Shown here: positions 27,335-41,686 of the stretch, piece by piece
Numbering within the stretch: the stretch's first letter is position 1
Layout: every line of letters starts with the position of its first letter
NCBI RefSeq assembly: GCF_020181035.1
Contig: NZ_JAIQYY010000002.1
Span: 86,503 to 138,671 of the forward strand
DNA: 52,169 nt
Source: Streptomyces sp. CoH27
GTDB lineage: Bacteria; Actinomycetota; Actinomycetes; Streptomycetales; Streptomycetaceae
Reading direction: 5' to 3'
The notes under the pieces: model-generated
What the model was told of the DNA's origin: nothing
The model's database searches: none
The model's input: the letters and a program-made list of their open reading frames with translations, nothing else
Made by a program: the position numbers and the translations under genes

Positions 27335-28099
27335 GTGCCGGTCCGCGTGGAGCGCAAGGAGTACGTCACCACGGTCGTCCTGTCCCGGCCCGCGGCCCGC
27401 AATGCGGTCGACGGCCCCACGGCCGCCGAACTCGCCGCCGCCTTCCGGGAGTTCGAGGCGGATGACGGTGCCCGGGTGGCGGTGTTGTGGGGTGAGGGCG
27501 GGACGTTCTGCGCGGGCGCGGACCTGAAGGCGATCGGTACGGAGCGCGGCAACCGGGTGGCCGAGGACGGGGACGGGCCGATGGGGCCGACCCGGATGCG
27601 GCTGTCCAAGCCGGTGATCGCGGCGGTGGCCGGGCACGCGGTCGCGGGCGGTCTGGAACTCGCCCTGTGGTGCGATCTGCGGGTCGCGGAGGAGGACGCC
27701 GTCTTCGGCGTGTTCTGCCGCCGCTGGGGCGTACCCCTGATCGACGGCGGCACGCTCCGGCTGCCCCGGCTGATCGGCGCCGGCCGGGCCATGGACATGA
27801 TCCTGACCGGCCGCCCGGTCCCGGCCCGGGAGGCGTACGAGATGGGCCTCGCCAACCGCGTGGTGCCCACGGGGTCCGCCCGCGCCGAGGCCGAGACGCT
27901 GGCGGCCGGGATCGCCCGCTTCCCGCAGGCCTGTCTGCGCAGCGACCGCGCGTCGGTCCTCGACCAGGAGGGCCTGGACGAGGAGGCGGCCATGCGCACC
28001 GAACTCCGGCACGGCATGGGCGTACTGGCACAGAGCGCCCAGGGCGCCGCCCGGTTCGCGTCGGGGGCGGGGCGGCACGGGTCGTTCAGCGAGATCTGA
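27335..28099 (+). CDS. enoyl-CoA hydratase/isomerase family protein
   Basis: A 254-residue crotonase. The CoA-binding and oxyanion-hole motifs are visible as FCAGADLKAIG and AAVAGHAVAGGLELALWCDLRVA. The active-site region FGVFCRRWGVPLIDGGTLRLPRLIG has Asp and Gly at the second catalytic position but lacks the usual Glu pair of classical hydratases, so an isomerase or other acyl-CoA reaction is possible. The GTG at 27335 has AAGGGAG 6 bases before it; the in-frame GTG at 27302 lacks a good ribosome site. It probably shares a transcript with the membrane protein upstream. Confidence 0.88.
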   Translation: MPVRVERKEYVTTVVLSRPAARNAVDGPTAAELAAAFREFEADDGARVAVLWGEGGTFCAGADLKAIGTERGNRVAEDGDGPMGPTRMRLSKPVIAAVAGHAVAGGLELALWCDLRVAEEDAVFGVFCRRWGVPLIDGGTLRLPRLIGAGRAMDMILTGRPVPAREAYEMGLANRVVPTGSARAEAETLAAGIARFPQACLRSDRASVLDQEGLDEEAAMRTELRHGMGVLAQSAQGAARFASGAGRHGSFSEI

Positions 28100-28104
28100 G
28101 CGGG

Positions 28105-28132
28105 CGGGCGGGACCGCGTGCGGTCCCGCCCG
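28105..28132. terminator. bidirectional hairpin terminator
   Basis: A perfect 13-bp stem beginning CGGGCGGGACCGC closes over a 2-base GT loop. It lies between the converging crotonase (ends 28099) and flavoprotein (ends 28146) genes. Confidence 0.8.
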
Positions 28133-28145
28133 GGGCAGGTGCCGG

Positions 28146-29636
28146 TCACGCTTCCGCGCTCACCCGCACCTGTCCGCCCTCGGGATCGACGCGGTGGTGC
28201 CAGCCGGCACCGAGGGTCAGGGTGCGATGGGGCAGGACGGTGCCGGGGACGCGGCGCTCGTGGTGCAGGAGGCGGCCGTCCTGGCGGACGTACAACGCGG
28301 GTCGGTGCAGCGGGACTTCGGTGCGCAGGACGTACTGCTCCGGCCGGGCCGCCGGGCTGACGCGGTTCGGGGCGATCCAGCGCAGCGGGGCCTCGACGGT
28401 GAGCGGAAGTCCGGGGCCGGGCCAGCCCGCGCCCGTGCCCGTGCCCGTGCCGAGGAAGTCCAGGACGGCTCCGGCCGCGCGGGCGCCCTCGCGGGCCGCG
28501 GTGGCGGCGGGTTCGACGGCATGCAGGACGTTCCCGGCGGCGAAGACCCCGTACCGCGAGGTGTGCAGGGAACCGTTCACGGCGGGGCCGCGGGTGCCGG
28601 CGTCCAGGACGAGGGCGCCGCGGCGGGCGAGTTCGTGGTCGGGGATGAAGTCGCCGGTGAACACGACGGTGTCGCAGGCCAGGACGGTGGTACGGCCGTC
28701 ACGGTGGCGCACCCGGACCCCGGACAGGCGTCCGTGGCCGAGGATTTCGGTGACCGTGGTCTCCGTCAGCAGCGCGATACCGCGACCCAGCCGGACCGAC
28801 TGGGCACGATACAGCGGGACTTGGGCGCGAGGCTGTTCCGTGACCAGGGCCACGACCTCCGCCCCGGCCGCGCGTACGGTGTCGGCCGCCGCGTAGGAGA
28901 CGTTCTCGGCGCCGACGACGACCGCGCGGGCGCCGATGTGCTGCCCGAACAGGTGGACGGCCTGCTGGAGTTCACCCGTGGTGCAGACCCCGGCGGGACG
29001 GGTCCCGGGCACCAGCCGGGCCGTGCAGGGGCGTTCACGGGCACCGGTTGCGAGGACGACGGCCCGCGCGGCGATGGTCTCGTGACCGCCGGGGCCGACG
29101 ACGCGAAGCACCGGCCCTCGCTCCGGACCGACGGCGTGACGCCCGAGACCACCGCCCACGGCACCGGCACCGGCCACTCCCTCCGGCACGCGCCGGCCCA
29201 CCCCGGACGGCACCGCCGCAGACGCCCCGCCCTGATCCGGGGTACCCCGTCCCGCCTCGGCCACCCTCGCCCCCGGCAGGCCCGGGGAGGCCATGGCACC
29301 CGACGACGCCCCCCAGTCCAGGACGGTCACCCCGGTCCGGATCACGGCGCCCGCCCGCGCTGCCGCCTCCGCCAGCAGGTGGGCGTACTCGGGGCCGGTC
29401 CGCGGGCGGCTGCGGCTCCCGAAGCCGCCGTGGGCACAGTGCCGGGGCACTCCCCCGGCCTCCTGCTCCCGCTCCAGCACCTCGACCCGGCCGGCTCCGG
29501 AGGAGGCCAGCCTGGCGGCGGCGACCAGCCCGGCGGGCCCCGCACCGACGACCAGGACGTCGGCCCGTCGGCTGGACGGGTCCGGTACGTCATGCCCCGT
29601 CCCGCCGGTCCCCGACACGCTTCCCCCGGCCGTCAC
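28146..29636 (-). CDS. FAD/NAD(P)-dependent oxidoreductase, GlpB-like position in polyol operon
   Basis: A 496-residue flavoprotein. The N-terminal dinucleotide-binding loop is DVLVVGAGPAGLVAAARLASSG, and a second nucleotide region is VVLATGARERP with ARAVVVGAENVSYAAADTV. This resembles the pyridine-nucleotide-disulfide/opine-type oxidoreductases found beside glycerol-3-phosphate dehydrogenases. A 60-residue Gly/Ala-rich low-complexity insertion (about 111-173) interrupts the first domain. The GTG start overlaps the upstream dehydrogenase stop (GTGA). It probably passes electrons from that enzyme to a nucleotide or quinone. A third small subunit (DUF1667) usual in such sets is missing. Confidence 0.87.
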   Translation of the reverse strand: MTAGGSVSGTGGTGHDVPDPSSRRADVLVVGAGPAGLVAAARLASSGAGRVEVLEREQEAGGVPRHCAHGGFGSRSRPRTGPEYAHLLAEAAARAGAVIRTGVTVLDWGASSGAMASPGLPGARVAEAGRGTPDQGGASAAVPSGVGRRVPEGVAGAGAVGGGLGRHAVGPERGPVLRVVGPGGHETIAARAVVLATGARERPCTARLVPGTRPAGVCTTGELQQAVHLFGQHIGARAVVVGAENVSYAAADTVRAAGAEVVALVTEQPRAQVPLYRAQSVRLGRGIALLTETTVTEILGHGRLSGVRVRHRDGRTTVLACDTVVFTGDFIPDHELARRGALVLDAGTRGPAVNGSLHTSRYGVFAAGNVLHAVEPAATAAREGARAAGAVLDFLGTGTGTGAGWPGPGLPLTVEAPLRWIAPNRVSPAARPEQYVLRTEVPLHRPALYVRQDGRLLHHERRVPGTVLPHRTLTLGAGWHHRVDPEGGQVRVSAEA

Positions 29637-31032
29637 GCCCGCGCCCTCTCGAACAGCTCCTGCACCGCCGCCCCGCAGTAGAAGCCCTGGCAGCGACCCG
29701 CGCGGGCCCTGGTCCGGCGGCGCAGGCCCGCCAGGGTGCGGGGTGGGATCGGGCCGGCCAGGGCGTCGCGGATCTCGCCTCGGGAGACGCGTTCGCAGTG
29801 GCAGACCAGAGTGCCGTACTCGGGGTCGGCGGCGATGAGTTCGGGGCGCTGGTAGGGGCGTGGGAAGGACTCGCCGAGGTTGGGCATGGTCACCGGTTCC
29901 AGTTCGCGTCGCGGGCCGAGGTCGAGGCCTGTTTCCGCCAGCAGGCCGGTGACGTGGGCGGCGATCGCCAGGGACGCGGTCAGGCCGGTGGAGCGGATGC
30001 CGCCGACGGTGACGTAGCCCTGTCCGGCGTGGGCGGAGATGCGGTAGTCCTCCTGGCCGGTGGCCGCGCGCAGTCCGGCGTAGACGGCGGTGACCTCCTC
30101 CTGAAGCAGGTCGGGCAGGATACGGCGGCCCTTGTCCCGCAGTCCGGCGAGGCCCTCGGCGGTGGAGCCGGTGGCCCGCTTGTCGTCCAGGTCCTCGGCG
30201 GTGGGGCCGAGCAGGACGTTGCCGTAGACGGTGGGTGCGACCAGGACGCCCTTGCCGAGCGCGGTCGGGACCGGCAGGAGGATGTGCCGGACGAGGGGGC
30301 GGGCGAGCTTGTCGTACACCAGCAGCTGGCCGCGGCGCGGGGTGACGGTGAAGTCCTCGTGGCCGAGGAGGCGGTCGACCGTGTCGGCGTGCAGTCCGGC
30401 CGCGTTGACCAGGCGGCGGGCGTGCAAGGTGCCGCGGGAGGTCAGCAGGCGATGGCCGCCGTCCTGCCGACTCGCGTGCTGCACAGACGTGTTGAGGTGC
30501 AGGTCCACTCCCGCGCGGACCGCCTGCGTGGCGTACGCCAGAGTCGTCGTCCAGGGGCAGATGATGCTCTCGCCGGGGACGTGCAGGGCGCCGAGCGCGC
30601 CGGGTCCGAGGCGGGGTTCGCGGGCGTACAGCTCGCCGGGGCTCAGCGGGCGCGTCTCGTGGTAGCCGTTGCGCTCGGCCTTCGCGGCCAGCCGGGGCAG
30701 GGCGGCGAGCTGCTCCTCGTCCCAGGCGACCAGCAGGGCGCCGACGCGTTCGACGGGGATGCCGGTCTCAGCCGCATAGGCGCCGAGCCGCTCGTAGCCG
30801 TCGCGGACCAGGCGGGCCTCCAGGGTGCCGGGGGCCGCGTCGAAACCGGTGTGCAGGATCGCGGTGTTGGCCTTGGAGGTGCCCTGGCCGACGTCGTCCT
30901 GGGCCTCCACCAGGGCGATGCGCAGCCGGGGGTGGCGGGCGAGCGCGCGGGCGATGGCGCAGCCGACCACTCCGGCGCCGACGACCGCCACGTCGTACGC
31001 CGTCTCGGGCAGTGGCCCGTCCGCGGTGACGG

Positions 31033-31036
<4 letters not shown>
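29633..31036 (-). CDS. FAD-dependent glycerol-3-phosphate dehydrogenase-like protein with BFD [2Fe-2S] domain
   Basis: A 467-residue flavoprotein. A DAO-type FAD fold begins DVAVVGAGVVGCAIARALARHP and includes GQGTSKANTAILHTGFDA and VNAAGLHADTV. A C-terminal bacterioferredoxin-like [2Fe-2S] domain (about 405-460) has Cys pairs in VCHCERV and RCQGFYC, as in GlpA-type enzymes. It should oxidise sn-glycerol 3-phosphate or a related 2-hydroxy compound. The ATG at 31036 overlaps the kinase stop (ATGA) and the GTGA at the other end links it to the next flavoprotein. A much longer frame running into the kinase gene is a shadow. Confidence 0.9.
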
Positions 31037-32463
<1,427 letters not shown>

Positions 32464-32547
32464 CGCACCTTCTCCCGTCGCACCTCGAAGATCACACCGC
32501 GTCAGCCTGCCGTCGCGCCGCGTCCGGAGTCAAGCACCGGCGGACAT

Positions 32548-32580
32548 TCAACTCGCGGGATAAATAGTTGAGTTGACAAC
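32548..32580. promoter_or_regulatory. AT-rich operator cluster in the divergent region
   Basis: TCAACT (32548-32553) and AGTTGA (32566-32571) form an inverted repeat, immediately followed by the palindrome GTTGACAAC (32572-32580). The block is AT-rich within GC-rich DNA and lies between the kinase operon and the gene at 32717, so it could control either. The regulator is not identified. Confidence 0.45.
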
Positions 32581-32660
32581 AATGGTGGGGTGCAACCTCC
32601 CCCTCTATAGTGACCGCCGACCACCGCACCGCACCTCAATCCCCGCCCACAGGAGGGCTG

Positions 32661-32717
32661 TTGCTACGCCACCCCGCCACCTCGCCGATGCGCCAGTGGC
32701 CCGGGACCGACGGCTGA
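32661..32717 (+). CDS. possible 18-codon leader peptide
   Basis: A TTG-started frame with a strong AGGAGG four bases upstream encodes 18 residues (LRHPATSPMRQWPGTDG after the start) and its TGA overlaps the ATG of the next gene (TGATG). It could couple translation to the downstream gene, which otherwise has no good ribosome site. No attenuator hairpin was found. Confidence 0.35.
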   Translation: MLRHPATSPMRQWPGTDG

Positions 32718-33694
32718 TGGCCCGAGAAGGAGCACGCCCCTCCTATGACCCCGCCGGTCCGGACCGCGCCCTGCGCGCCGCGTTGCAGGACCTGCGCACC
32801 GGCCGCTGGATGGCCATGCGCACGCTTCTCGCGGACACCCGGGACTGGTGGCAGTGGACCCAGCGCACCCAGGTCCTCGCGGCGGCCGCCGCCGGCACCG
32901 ACGTGGTGCGGGCCTGGCTCGCCGAGGAGCCGGGCAGCGTGCACGCCGTGGTGATGCACGCCCGGGTGGCGGTGGAGCGGGCTCTTCGCGCGCAGCGCGA
33001 ACGGCACCGCCGTACCCACGAGTTGTGGATCGAGGCCTGGGACGCCGCCCAGTCCGCCACCCGCAGCGCCCCGCACGACCCGGTGCCCTGGGTGTGTCTG
33101 CTGGCGCTCGCCCAGCTGGACCCGGAGCAGCGCTGGGAGGAGCACCGGGCGCCCGCGCCCGAGCCGATGCTGCCGCCGGGCCCCTGGGGACTGCTGGCCG
33201 AGGCGGGCAAGCGGGACCCGCACAACCGCGAGGCGCACCACCGGATGCTGCAGTTCCTGTACGCGCGCGGCGGCACGGGCCGGCTCGCGGAGGCCGCCGG
33301 CTACGCGCACTGGGCCGCCGCGCAGGCCCCGGCCGGCTCCGCGCTGCACGTGCTGCCGCTGTACGTCCGGGTCGAGCGCTACCGGCGCGACAGCGGCCAT
33401 GACGCGGCGCTCGACCTGCACTGGGTGGCGGAGGACGCGGCCCGCGAGGCGCGGCGCGCCCTGCACGCGTGGTTCGAGCACACCCGCCGCGACGAACGCT
33501 CGCTGCTGGACCTCAACCATCTGGCCCACGCCCTGTGGGGGTCCCTGCAATTCCCCGACGCGGCCCGGGTGTTCGACGCGGTCGGCCCGTACTTCACACC
33601 CCCGCCCTGGATGTACCGCACCCCCGACCGCCACCGGGCCCTGGAGATCTTCCTCCAGGCCCGCGACCGCTGCCGGGCGGCGACCCGCCCCTGA
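32717..33694 (+). CDS. conserved hypothetical protein, helical TPR-like
   Basis: A 325-residue, mostly helical, Arg- and Trp-rich soluble protein with no signal peptide or membrane segment. Repeating helix pairs such as LRAALQDLRTGRWMAMRTLLAD, EAHHRMLQFLYARGGTGRLAEAAGYAHWAAAQAP and FPDAARVFDAVGPYF suggest a TPR-like solenoid. I do not recognise a specific family. The ATG at 32717 is used because Arg-rich poor sequence lies before it; translation may be coupled to a short upstream frame. An APC permease gene follows after 49 bp on the same strand. Confidence 0.7.
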   Translation: MAREGARPSYDPAGPDRALRAALQDLRTGRWMAMRTLLADTRDWWQWTQRTQVLAAAAAGTDVVRAWLAEEPGSVHAVVMHARVAVERALRAQRERHRRTHELWIEAWDAAQSATRSAPHDPVPWVCLLALAQLDPEQRWEEHRAPAPEPMLPPGPWGLLAEAGKRDPHNREAHHRMLQFLYARGGTGRLAEAAGYAHWAAAQAPAGSALHVLPLYVRVERYRRDSGHDAALDLHWVAEDAAREARRALHAWFEHTRRDERSLLDLNHLAHALWGSLQFPDAARVFDAVGPYFTPPPWMYRTPDRHRALEIFLQARDRCRAATRP

Positions 33695-33743
33695 ACGCAA
33701 CGCCCCACGTCCGCAACCCCGTCGACCGGAGGATCCCCCCCGC

Positions 33744-35300
33744 ATGTCCGCCACCCCCGACCCCTCGCCCTCGCCGTCCCCCTCGCTCCCGGCCTCGCCG
33801 GGCCTGCTCCAGCAGGACGAGGAGCAGCGGCTGCGTGAACTCGGCTACCGGCCGGTGCTGGCCCGCCGCATGGGCGGCTTCGGCAACTTCGCGATCAGCT
33901 TCTCGGTGATCTCGATCCTGTCCGGCTGCATGACGCTGTACGGCTTCGGCCTGAACACCGGCGGTCCCGCCGTGATGCTGTGGGGCTGGGCGGGCGTCGG
34001 CCTGTTCGTGCTGTGCGTCGGTCTCGCGCTCGCCGAGGTCACCAGCGCCTATCCGACCTCGGGCGCGCTGTACTACATGGCCGACCGCCTCGGCGGGCCG
34101 CGCTGGGGCTGGTACACGGGCTGGCTGAATCTGCTCGGTCTGCTCGGCGCGATCGCCGGTATCGACTACGGCGCGGCCCTGTTCGCCGGCGCGTTCGCGA
34201 ACCTCCAGTGGGGCTTCACACCGACGCCCGGCAAGACCATGCTGATCTTCTGTGCCATCCTCCTGCTGCACGCGGTGCTGAACCTGTTCGGCGTCCGCCT
34301 GGTCAGCCTGCTCAACTCGATCAGCGTGTGGTGGCATCTGGCGGGCGTCGCGCTGATCGTCGGCGTGCTCGCGATCGTCCCCGACCACCACCGGTCGGCG
34401 TCCTTCGTGTTCACGAAGTTCGTCAACGAGACCGGCTGGCACAACCCGGTCTACGTGGCGGCGATCGGCCTGCTGCTCGCGCAATACACGTTCTCCGGCT
34501 ACGACGCCTCCGCGCATCTGTCGGAGGAGACCTCGCAGGCGTCGGTGTCCGCGGCCAAGGGCATCGTGCGCTCCATCTGGGCGTCCTGGATCGCCGGCTT
34601 CGTCCTGCTCGCCGGACTGACCTTCGCCATCCAGGACTACGACGCCACCCGCAACACCGCGACCGGGGTGCCGCCCGCGCAGATCCTGCTCGACGGGCTC
34701 GGCACCGACGGCGCGAGCGCGCTGCTGCTGGTCGTGATCATCGCCCAGCTCTTCTGCGGCAACGCCGAGGTGGCCGCGGCCAGCCGGATGGTGTTCGCGT
34801 TCAGCCGGGACGGCGCGCTGCCCGGTTCGCACCTGTGGCGCAAGGTCAGCGGCCGCACCCAGACACCGGTCGCCGCCGTGTGGCTGTCCGTCGTCGTGGC
34901 CGGCGTCCTCGCCCTGCCGTCGCTGTACTCGGCGACCGCGTACAACGCGGTGACCGCCATCAACGTCATCGGGATCACGCCCGCCTACGCCATCCCGGTG
35001 CTGCTACGGCTGCGCGCGGGCGACCGTTTCCAGCCGGGGCCGTGGCAACTGGGCCGCTGGAGCAAGCCGATCGGCTGGATCGCGGTGATCTGGGTCGCCG
35101 CCGTGACCGTGCTGTTCTGCCTGCCGCAGGCCTCGCCGGTGACCGTCGACACGATGAACTACGCCTCGGTGGCGCTCGCCGTGGTCCTGGTCCTCGCGAG
35201 TGTCTGGTGGTACGTCGCCCGCCGCTCGTACGGCACGCCGACGGCCGCCGCGTACGGCAACGACCGTGACCAGGCCGAACTCGCGGAGGGCATCATCTGA
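33744..35300 (+). CDS. APC-family amino acid permease
   Basis: A 518-residue transporter with about 12 hydrophobic segments after a Pro/Ser-rich N-terminus. Family landmarks are RRMGGFGNFAISFSVISILSGC, LALAEVTSAYPTSGALYYMADRLGG, FSGYDASAHLSEET and AAASRMVFAFSRDGALPGS, placing it among GabP-like/ACT members (gamma-aminobutyrate, choline or amine uptake). The substrate is not certain. The ATG at 33744 has CGGAGGATC upstream. Probably cotranscribed with the helical unknown protein. Confidence 0.93.
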   Translation: MSATPDPSPSPSPSLPASPGLLQQDEEQRLRELGYRPVLARRMGGFGNFAISFSVISILSGCMTLYGFGLNTGGPAVMLWGWAGVGLFVLCVGLALAEVTSAYPTSGALYYMADRLGGPRWGWYTGWLNLLGLLGAIAGIDYGAALFAGAFANLQWGFTPTPGKTMLIFCAILLLHAVLNLFGVRLVSLLNSISVWWHLAGVALIVGVLAIVPDHHRSASFVFTKFVNETGWHNPVYVAAIGLLLAQYTFSGYDASAHLSEETSQASVSAAKGIVRSIWASWIAGFVLLAGLTFAIQDYDATRNTATGVPPAQILLDGLGTDGASALLLVVIIAQLFCGNAEVAAASRMVFAFSRDGALPGSHLWRKVSGRTQTPVAAVWLSVVVAGVLALPSLYSATAYNAVTAINVIGITPAYAIPVLLRLRAGDRFQPGPWQLGRWSKPIGWIAVIWVAAVTVLFCLPQASPVTVDTMNYASVALAVVLVLASVWWYVARRSYGTPTAAAYGNDRDQAELAEGII

Positions 35301-35366
35301 GCCGGCTGCCCGCGGGACGCCGGTCCGGGTGCGAACTGGTGTTCCGGATACGGCAGGATGAACGAT

Positions 35367-35400
35367 CGCGCCGGTGGGCGGAGTTCCTCCGGCCGGCGCG
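35367..35400 (+). terminator. probable terminator after the permease gene
   Basis: CGCGCCGG (35367-35374) pairs with CCGGCGCG (35393-35400), and an inner CGGAG/CTCCG stem with loop TTC is separated by a small bulge. It lies 67 bases after the permease stop. Confidence 0.5.
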
Positions 35401-35483
35401 TTCGCACATCCCGCACAGCAAGCAGGTGACCACGTGACGAGACGTCCCCCCTTTGCAGCCGCCGCAGTCCCCGGAGGTGACCG

Positions 35484-38938
<3,455 letters not shown>

Positions 38939-38967
38939 TGCCCACGGCGCCCGAGCCGACCCCCTGA

Positions 38968-39003
38968 CTCCGCCCCGGCCGGTATCCACCGGCCGGGGCG
39001 GAG
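38968..39003 (+). terminator. strong terminator after icd
   Basis: A perfect 16-bp stem starting CTCCGCCCCGGCCGGT with the 4-base loop ATCC begins 30 bases after the icd stop. Confidence 0.9.
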
Positions 39004-39167
39004 CCGTGTGCGGGGTGACGGGATCCGGTCGCCGGTGTTGCCGGACATTGCGCCGGCATGTCGTCCGTGACGTCCTCATGTCACGTTCCCTGCACGGCTG
39101 CCCGGGTCCGCCCCCGCGTGCTTCCCTCGTGCCACGTCCCGCCGCTCTCCCCCGCACGAGGAGCACC

Positions 39168-40481
39168 ATGAGCACGCAGCCCGACACGTCGGCCTGGTCC
39201 TTCGAGACGAAGCAGATCCACGCCGGAGCCGCCCCCGACCCGGCGACCGGCGCCCGGGCGACACCGGTGTACCAGACCACGTCCTTCGTCTTCCGCGACA
39301 CGCGACACGCGGCCGACCTGTTCTCGCTGGCCGAGCCCGGCAACATCTACACCCGCATCCACAACCCCACCACGGACGTGTTCGAGCAGCGGATCGCCGC
39401 GCTGGAGGGCGGGGTCGGCGCGGTCGCGCTCGCCTCGGGGCAGGCGGCCGAGACCCTGGCGATCCTGACGCTGGCCGGGGCCGGGGACCACATCGTCTCC
39501 AGCACCTCGCTGTACGGCGGCACGTACAACCTCTTCCGGCACACCCTGCCCAAGTTCGGTATCGAGGTGTCCTTCGTGGACGACCCGGACGACCCCGAGG
39601 CCTGGCGGGCGGCGATCCGGCCGACCACCAAGGCACTGTTCGCCGAGTCGCTCGGCAACCCGCGCGGCAATGTGCTCGACGTGCGGGCGGTCGCCGACGT
39701 GGCCCACGCGGCCGGGGTCCCGCTGATCGTGGACAACACCGTGCCGACCCCGTATCTGCTGCGGCCGATCGAGCACGGCGCCGACATCGTGGTGCACTCG
39801 GCGACCAAGTTCCTGGGCGGGCACGGCACCGCCATCGCCGGTGTCGTGGTGGACGGCGGCACCTTCGACTTCGGCGCGCACGCCGACCGCTTCCCGGACT
39901 TCTCCGAGCCCGACCCGAGCTACCACGGTCTGCGCTACTGGCCGGCGCTCGGCCCGGGCGCGTTCGCGGTCAAGCTGCGCGTGCAGCTGCTGCGCGACCT
40001 CGGCCCGGCGCTCTCCCCGCACTCGGCGTTCCTGCTGCTCCAGGGCGTGGAGACGCTGAGCCTGCGGCTGGAGCGGCACACCGCCAACGCGCAGGCCCTC
40101 GCGGAGTGGCTGGAGCAGCGCGACGAGGTGTCGGTCGTCCACTATCCGGGCCTGGAGTCCAGCACGTGGTACGACGCCGGGCAGAAGTACCTGCCGCGCG
40201 GGGCCGGTGCCGTGATCTCCTTCGAGCTGCGCGGCGGGGTCGAGGCGGGCAAGCGGTTCGTGGACGCCGTCGAGCTGTTCAGCCATCTCGCCAACATCGG
40301 TGACGTGCGCAGCCTGATCATCCATCCGGCGTCCACCACGCACAGCCAGCTCACCGAGGAGCAGCTCGCGGCGACCGGCACCGCTCCGGGCCTGGTGCGG
40401 CTGTCGGTCGGCATCGAGAACCTGGCCGACCTCAAGGCGGACCTGGAGGCCGGCTTCCGCGCGGCCAAGGGCACGTCCTGA
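39168..40481 (+). CDS. metY: O-acetylhomoserine aminocarboxypropyltransferase (direct sulfhydrylation)
   Basis: A 437-residue PLP enzyme that makes homocysteine from O-acetylhomoserine and sulfide. The cofactor Lys214 is in [13 protein letters not shown]; other marks are the [22 protein letters not shown] substrate region and [28 protein letters not shown] C-terminus. The length and [19 protein letters not shown] insertion fit MetY rather than MetB. The ATG at 39168 has GAGGAGCACC before it. It forms an operon with metX 8 bp downstream, which supplies its substrate. Confidence 0.93.
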   Translation: MSTQPDTSAWSFETKQIHAGAAPDPATGARATPVYQTTSFVFRDTRHAADLFSLAEPGNIYTRIHNPTTDVFEQRIAALEGGVGAVALASGQAAETLAILTLAGAGDHIVSSTSLYGGTYNLFRHTLPKFGIEVSFVDDPDDPEAWRAAIRPTTKALFAESLGNPRGNVLDVRAVADVAHAAGVPLIVDNTVPTPYLLRPIEHGADIVVHSATKFLGGHGTAIAGVVVDGGTFDFGAHADRFPDFSEPDPSYHGLRYWPALGPGAFAVKLRVQLLRDLGPALSPHSAFLLLQGVETLSLRLERHTANAQALAEWLEQRDEVSVVHYPGLESSTWYDAGQKYLPRGAGAVISFELRGGVEAGKRFVDAVELFSHLANIGDVRSLIIHPASTTHSQLTEEQLAATGTAPGLVRLSVGIENLADLKADLEAGFRAAKGTS

Positions 40482-40489
40482 GCACGCGG

Positions 40490-41617
40490 ATGACCGAGAG
40501 CGGGGCGCCGGTCACCGGGGCCTGGCGCGAGGGGGATCCGCCGGGCCACCGGAAGTGGTGGACCGCCGAGAAGCCGCTCCCGCTGGAGGCGGGCGGTGAA
40601 CTCCCGGGCGTACGGCTGGCGTTCGAGACATGGGGGCGGCTCGCGCCGGACGCGTCCAACGCAGTGCTGGTCCTCCACGCGCTGACCGGCGACAGCCACG
40701 CCACCGGCCCCGTCGGCCCGGGCCATCCCTCCCCCGGCTGGTGGGCGGGGCTGGTGGGCCCCGGTCTGGCCCTGGACACCGACCGCTGGTTCGTGGTGGC
40801 GCCCAATGTGCTGGGCGGCTGCCAGGGCAGCACCGGCCCCGCCTCCCCGCGTCCGGACGGCCGCCGGGCCTGGGGCGGTGCCTTCCCCTTCCTCACCCAG
40901 CGCGACCAGGTGGCGGCGGAGGCCGCGCTCGCGGACACGCTGGGCATCGCGCGCTGGGCGCTGGTCGTCGGCGGCTCGATGGGCGGGATGCGGGCCGTGG
41001 AGTGGGCGGTGTCGTACCCGGAGCGGACCGGTGCGCTGCTGCTGCTCGCCACCACGGCGGCGGCGAGCGCGGAGCAGATCGCCTGGGCCGGCATCCAGCT
41101 GCACGCCGTCCGCGCCGACCCGCACTGGCAGGGCGGCGACTACCACGGAACGGGCCACGGCCCGCACGCCGGCCTGGGCCTGGCCCGCCGCCTCGCCCAG
41201 GTCACCTACCGCAGCGAACCGGAACTGACGGCCCGCTTCGGCCGGGCCCCGCAGGACACCGAGGACCCCTGGCAGGGCGGCCGCTACCAGGTCGAGTCCT
41301 ACCTGGACCATCACGCGGCGAAGCTGGTGCGCCGATTCGACGCGGGCAGCTACGTCGTCCTCAGCGAGGCGATGAACGCCCACGACGTCGGCCGGGGCCG
41401 AGGCGGACTCCGCACCGCCCTGGCCCGCGTGACGGCTCCCACCCTGGTGGCCGGCATCGACTCCGACCGCCTCTATCCACTCGCCCAGCAGCGGGAGCTG
41501 GCCGCGCTGATCCCGGGCGCGGACGCAGTACGCGTGATCGAGTCTGCGTACGGGCACGACGGGTTCCTGATCGAGACGGGGCAAGTGGGTGTGCTGGTGC
41601 GGGAGTTGCTCGGCTGA
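40490..41617 (+). CDS. metX: homoserine O-acetyltransferase
   Basis: A 375-residue alpha/beta-hydrolase-fold enzyme acetylating homoserine with acetyl-CoA in methionine synthesis. The nucleophile Ser163 is in VVGGSMGGMRAVEW, with Asp324 (AGIDSDRLYP) and His356 (YGHDGFLIE) completing the triad; VLHALTGDSHATGP and NVLGGCQGSTGP are family signatures. It directly follows metY. As with other MetX members, acetyl versus succinyl preference is not proven by motif alone. Confidence 0.93.
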   Translation: MTESGAPVTGAWREGDPPGHRKWWTAEKPLPLEAGGELPGVRLAFETWGRLAPDASNAVLVLHALTGDSHATGPVGPGHPSPGWWAGLVGPGLALDTDRWFVVAPNVLGGCQGSTGPASPRPDGRRAWGGAFPFLTQRDQVAAEAALADTLGIARWALVVGGSMGGMRAVEWAVSYPERTGALLLLATTAAASAEQIAWAGIQLHAVRADPHWQGGDYHGTGHGPHAGLGLARRLAQVTYRSEPELTARFGRAPQDTEDPWQGGRYQVESYLDHHAAKLVRRFDAGSYVVLSEAMNAHDVGRGRGGLRTALARVTAPTLVAGIDSDRLYPLAQQRELAALIPGADAVRVIESAYGHDGFLIETGQVGVLVRELLG

Positions 41618-41686
41618 CGCAGGCGCCGGGGTCGCGGTGTGGCACGGTGGTCCCGACGCCGTCACCCAGACCTCCCGGAGCCGCCC

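Noticed and set aside
32573..32611. TTGACA with TATAGT as a promoter for the gene at 32717
   Set aside because: The spacer is 27 bases, far outside the usual 16-19.
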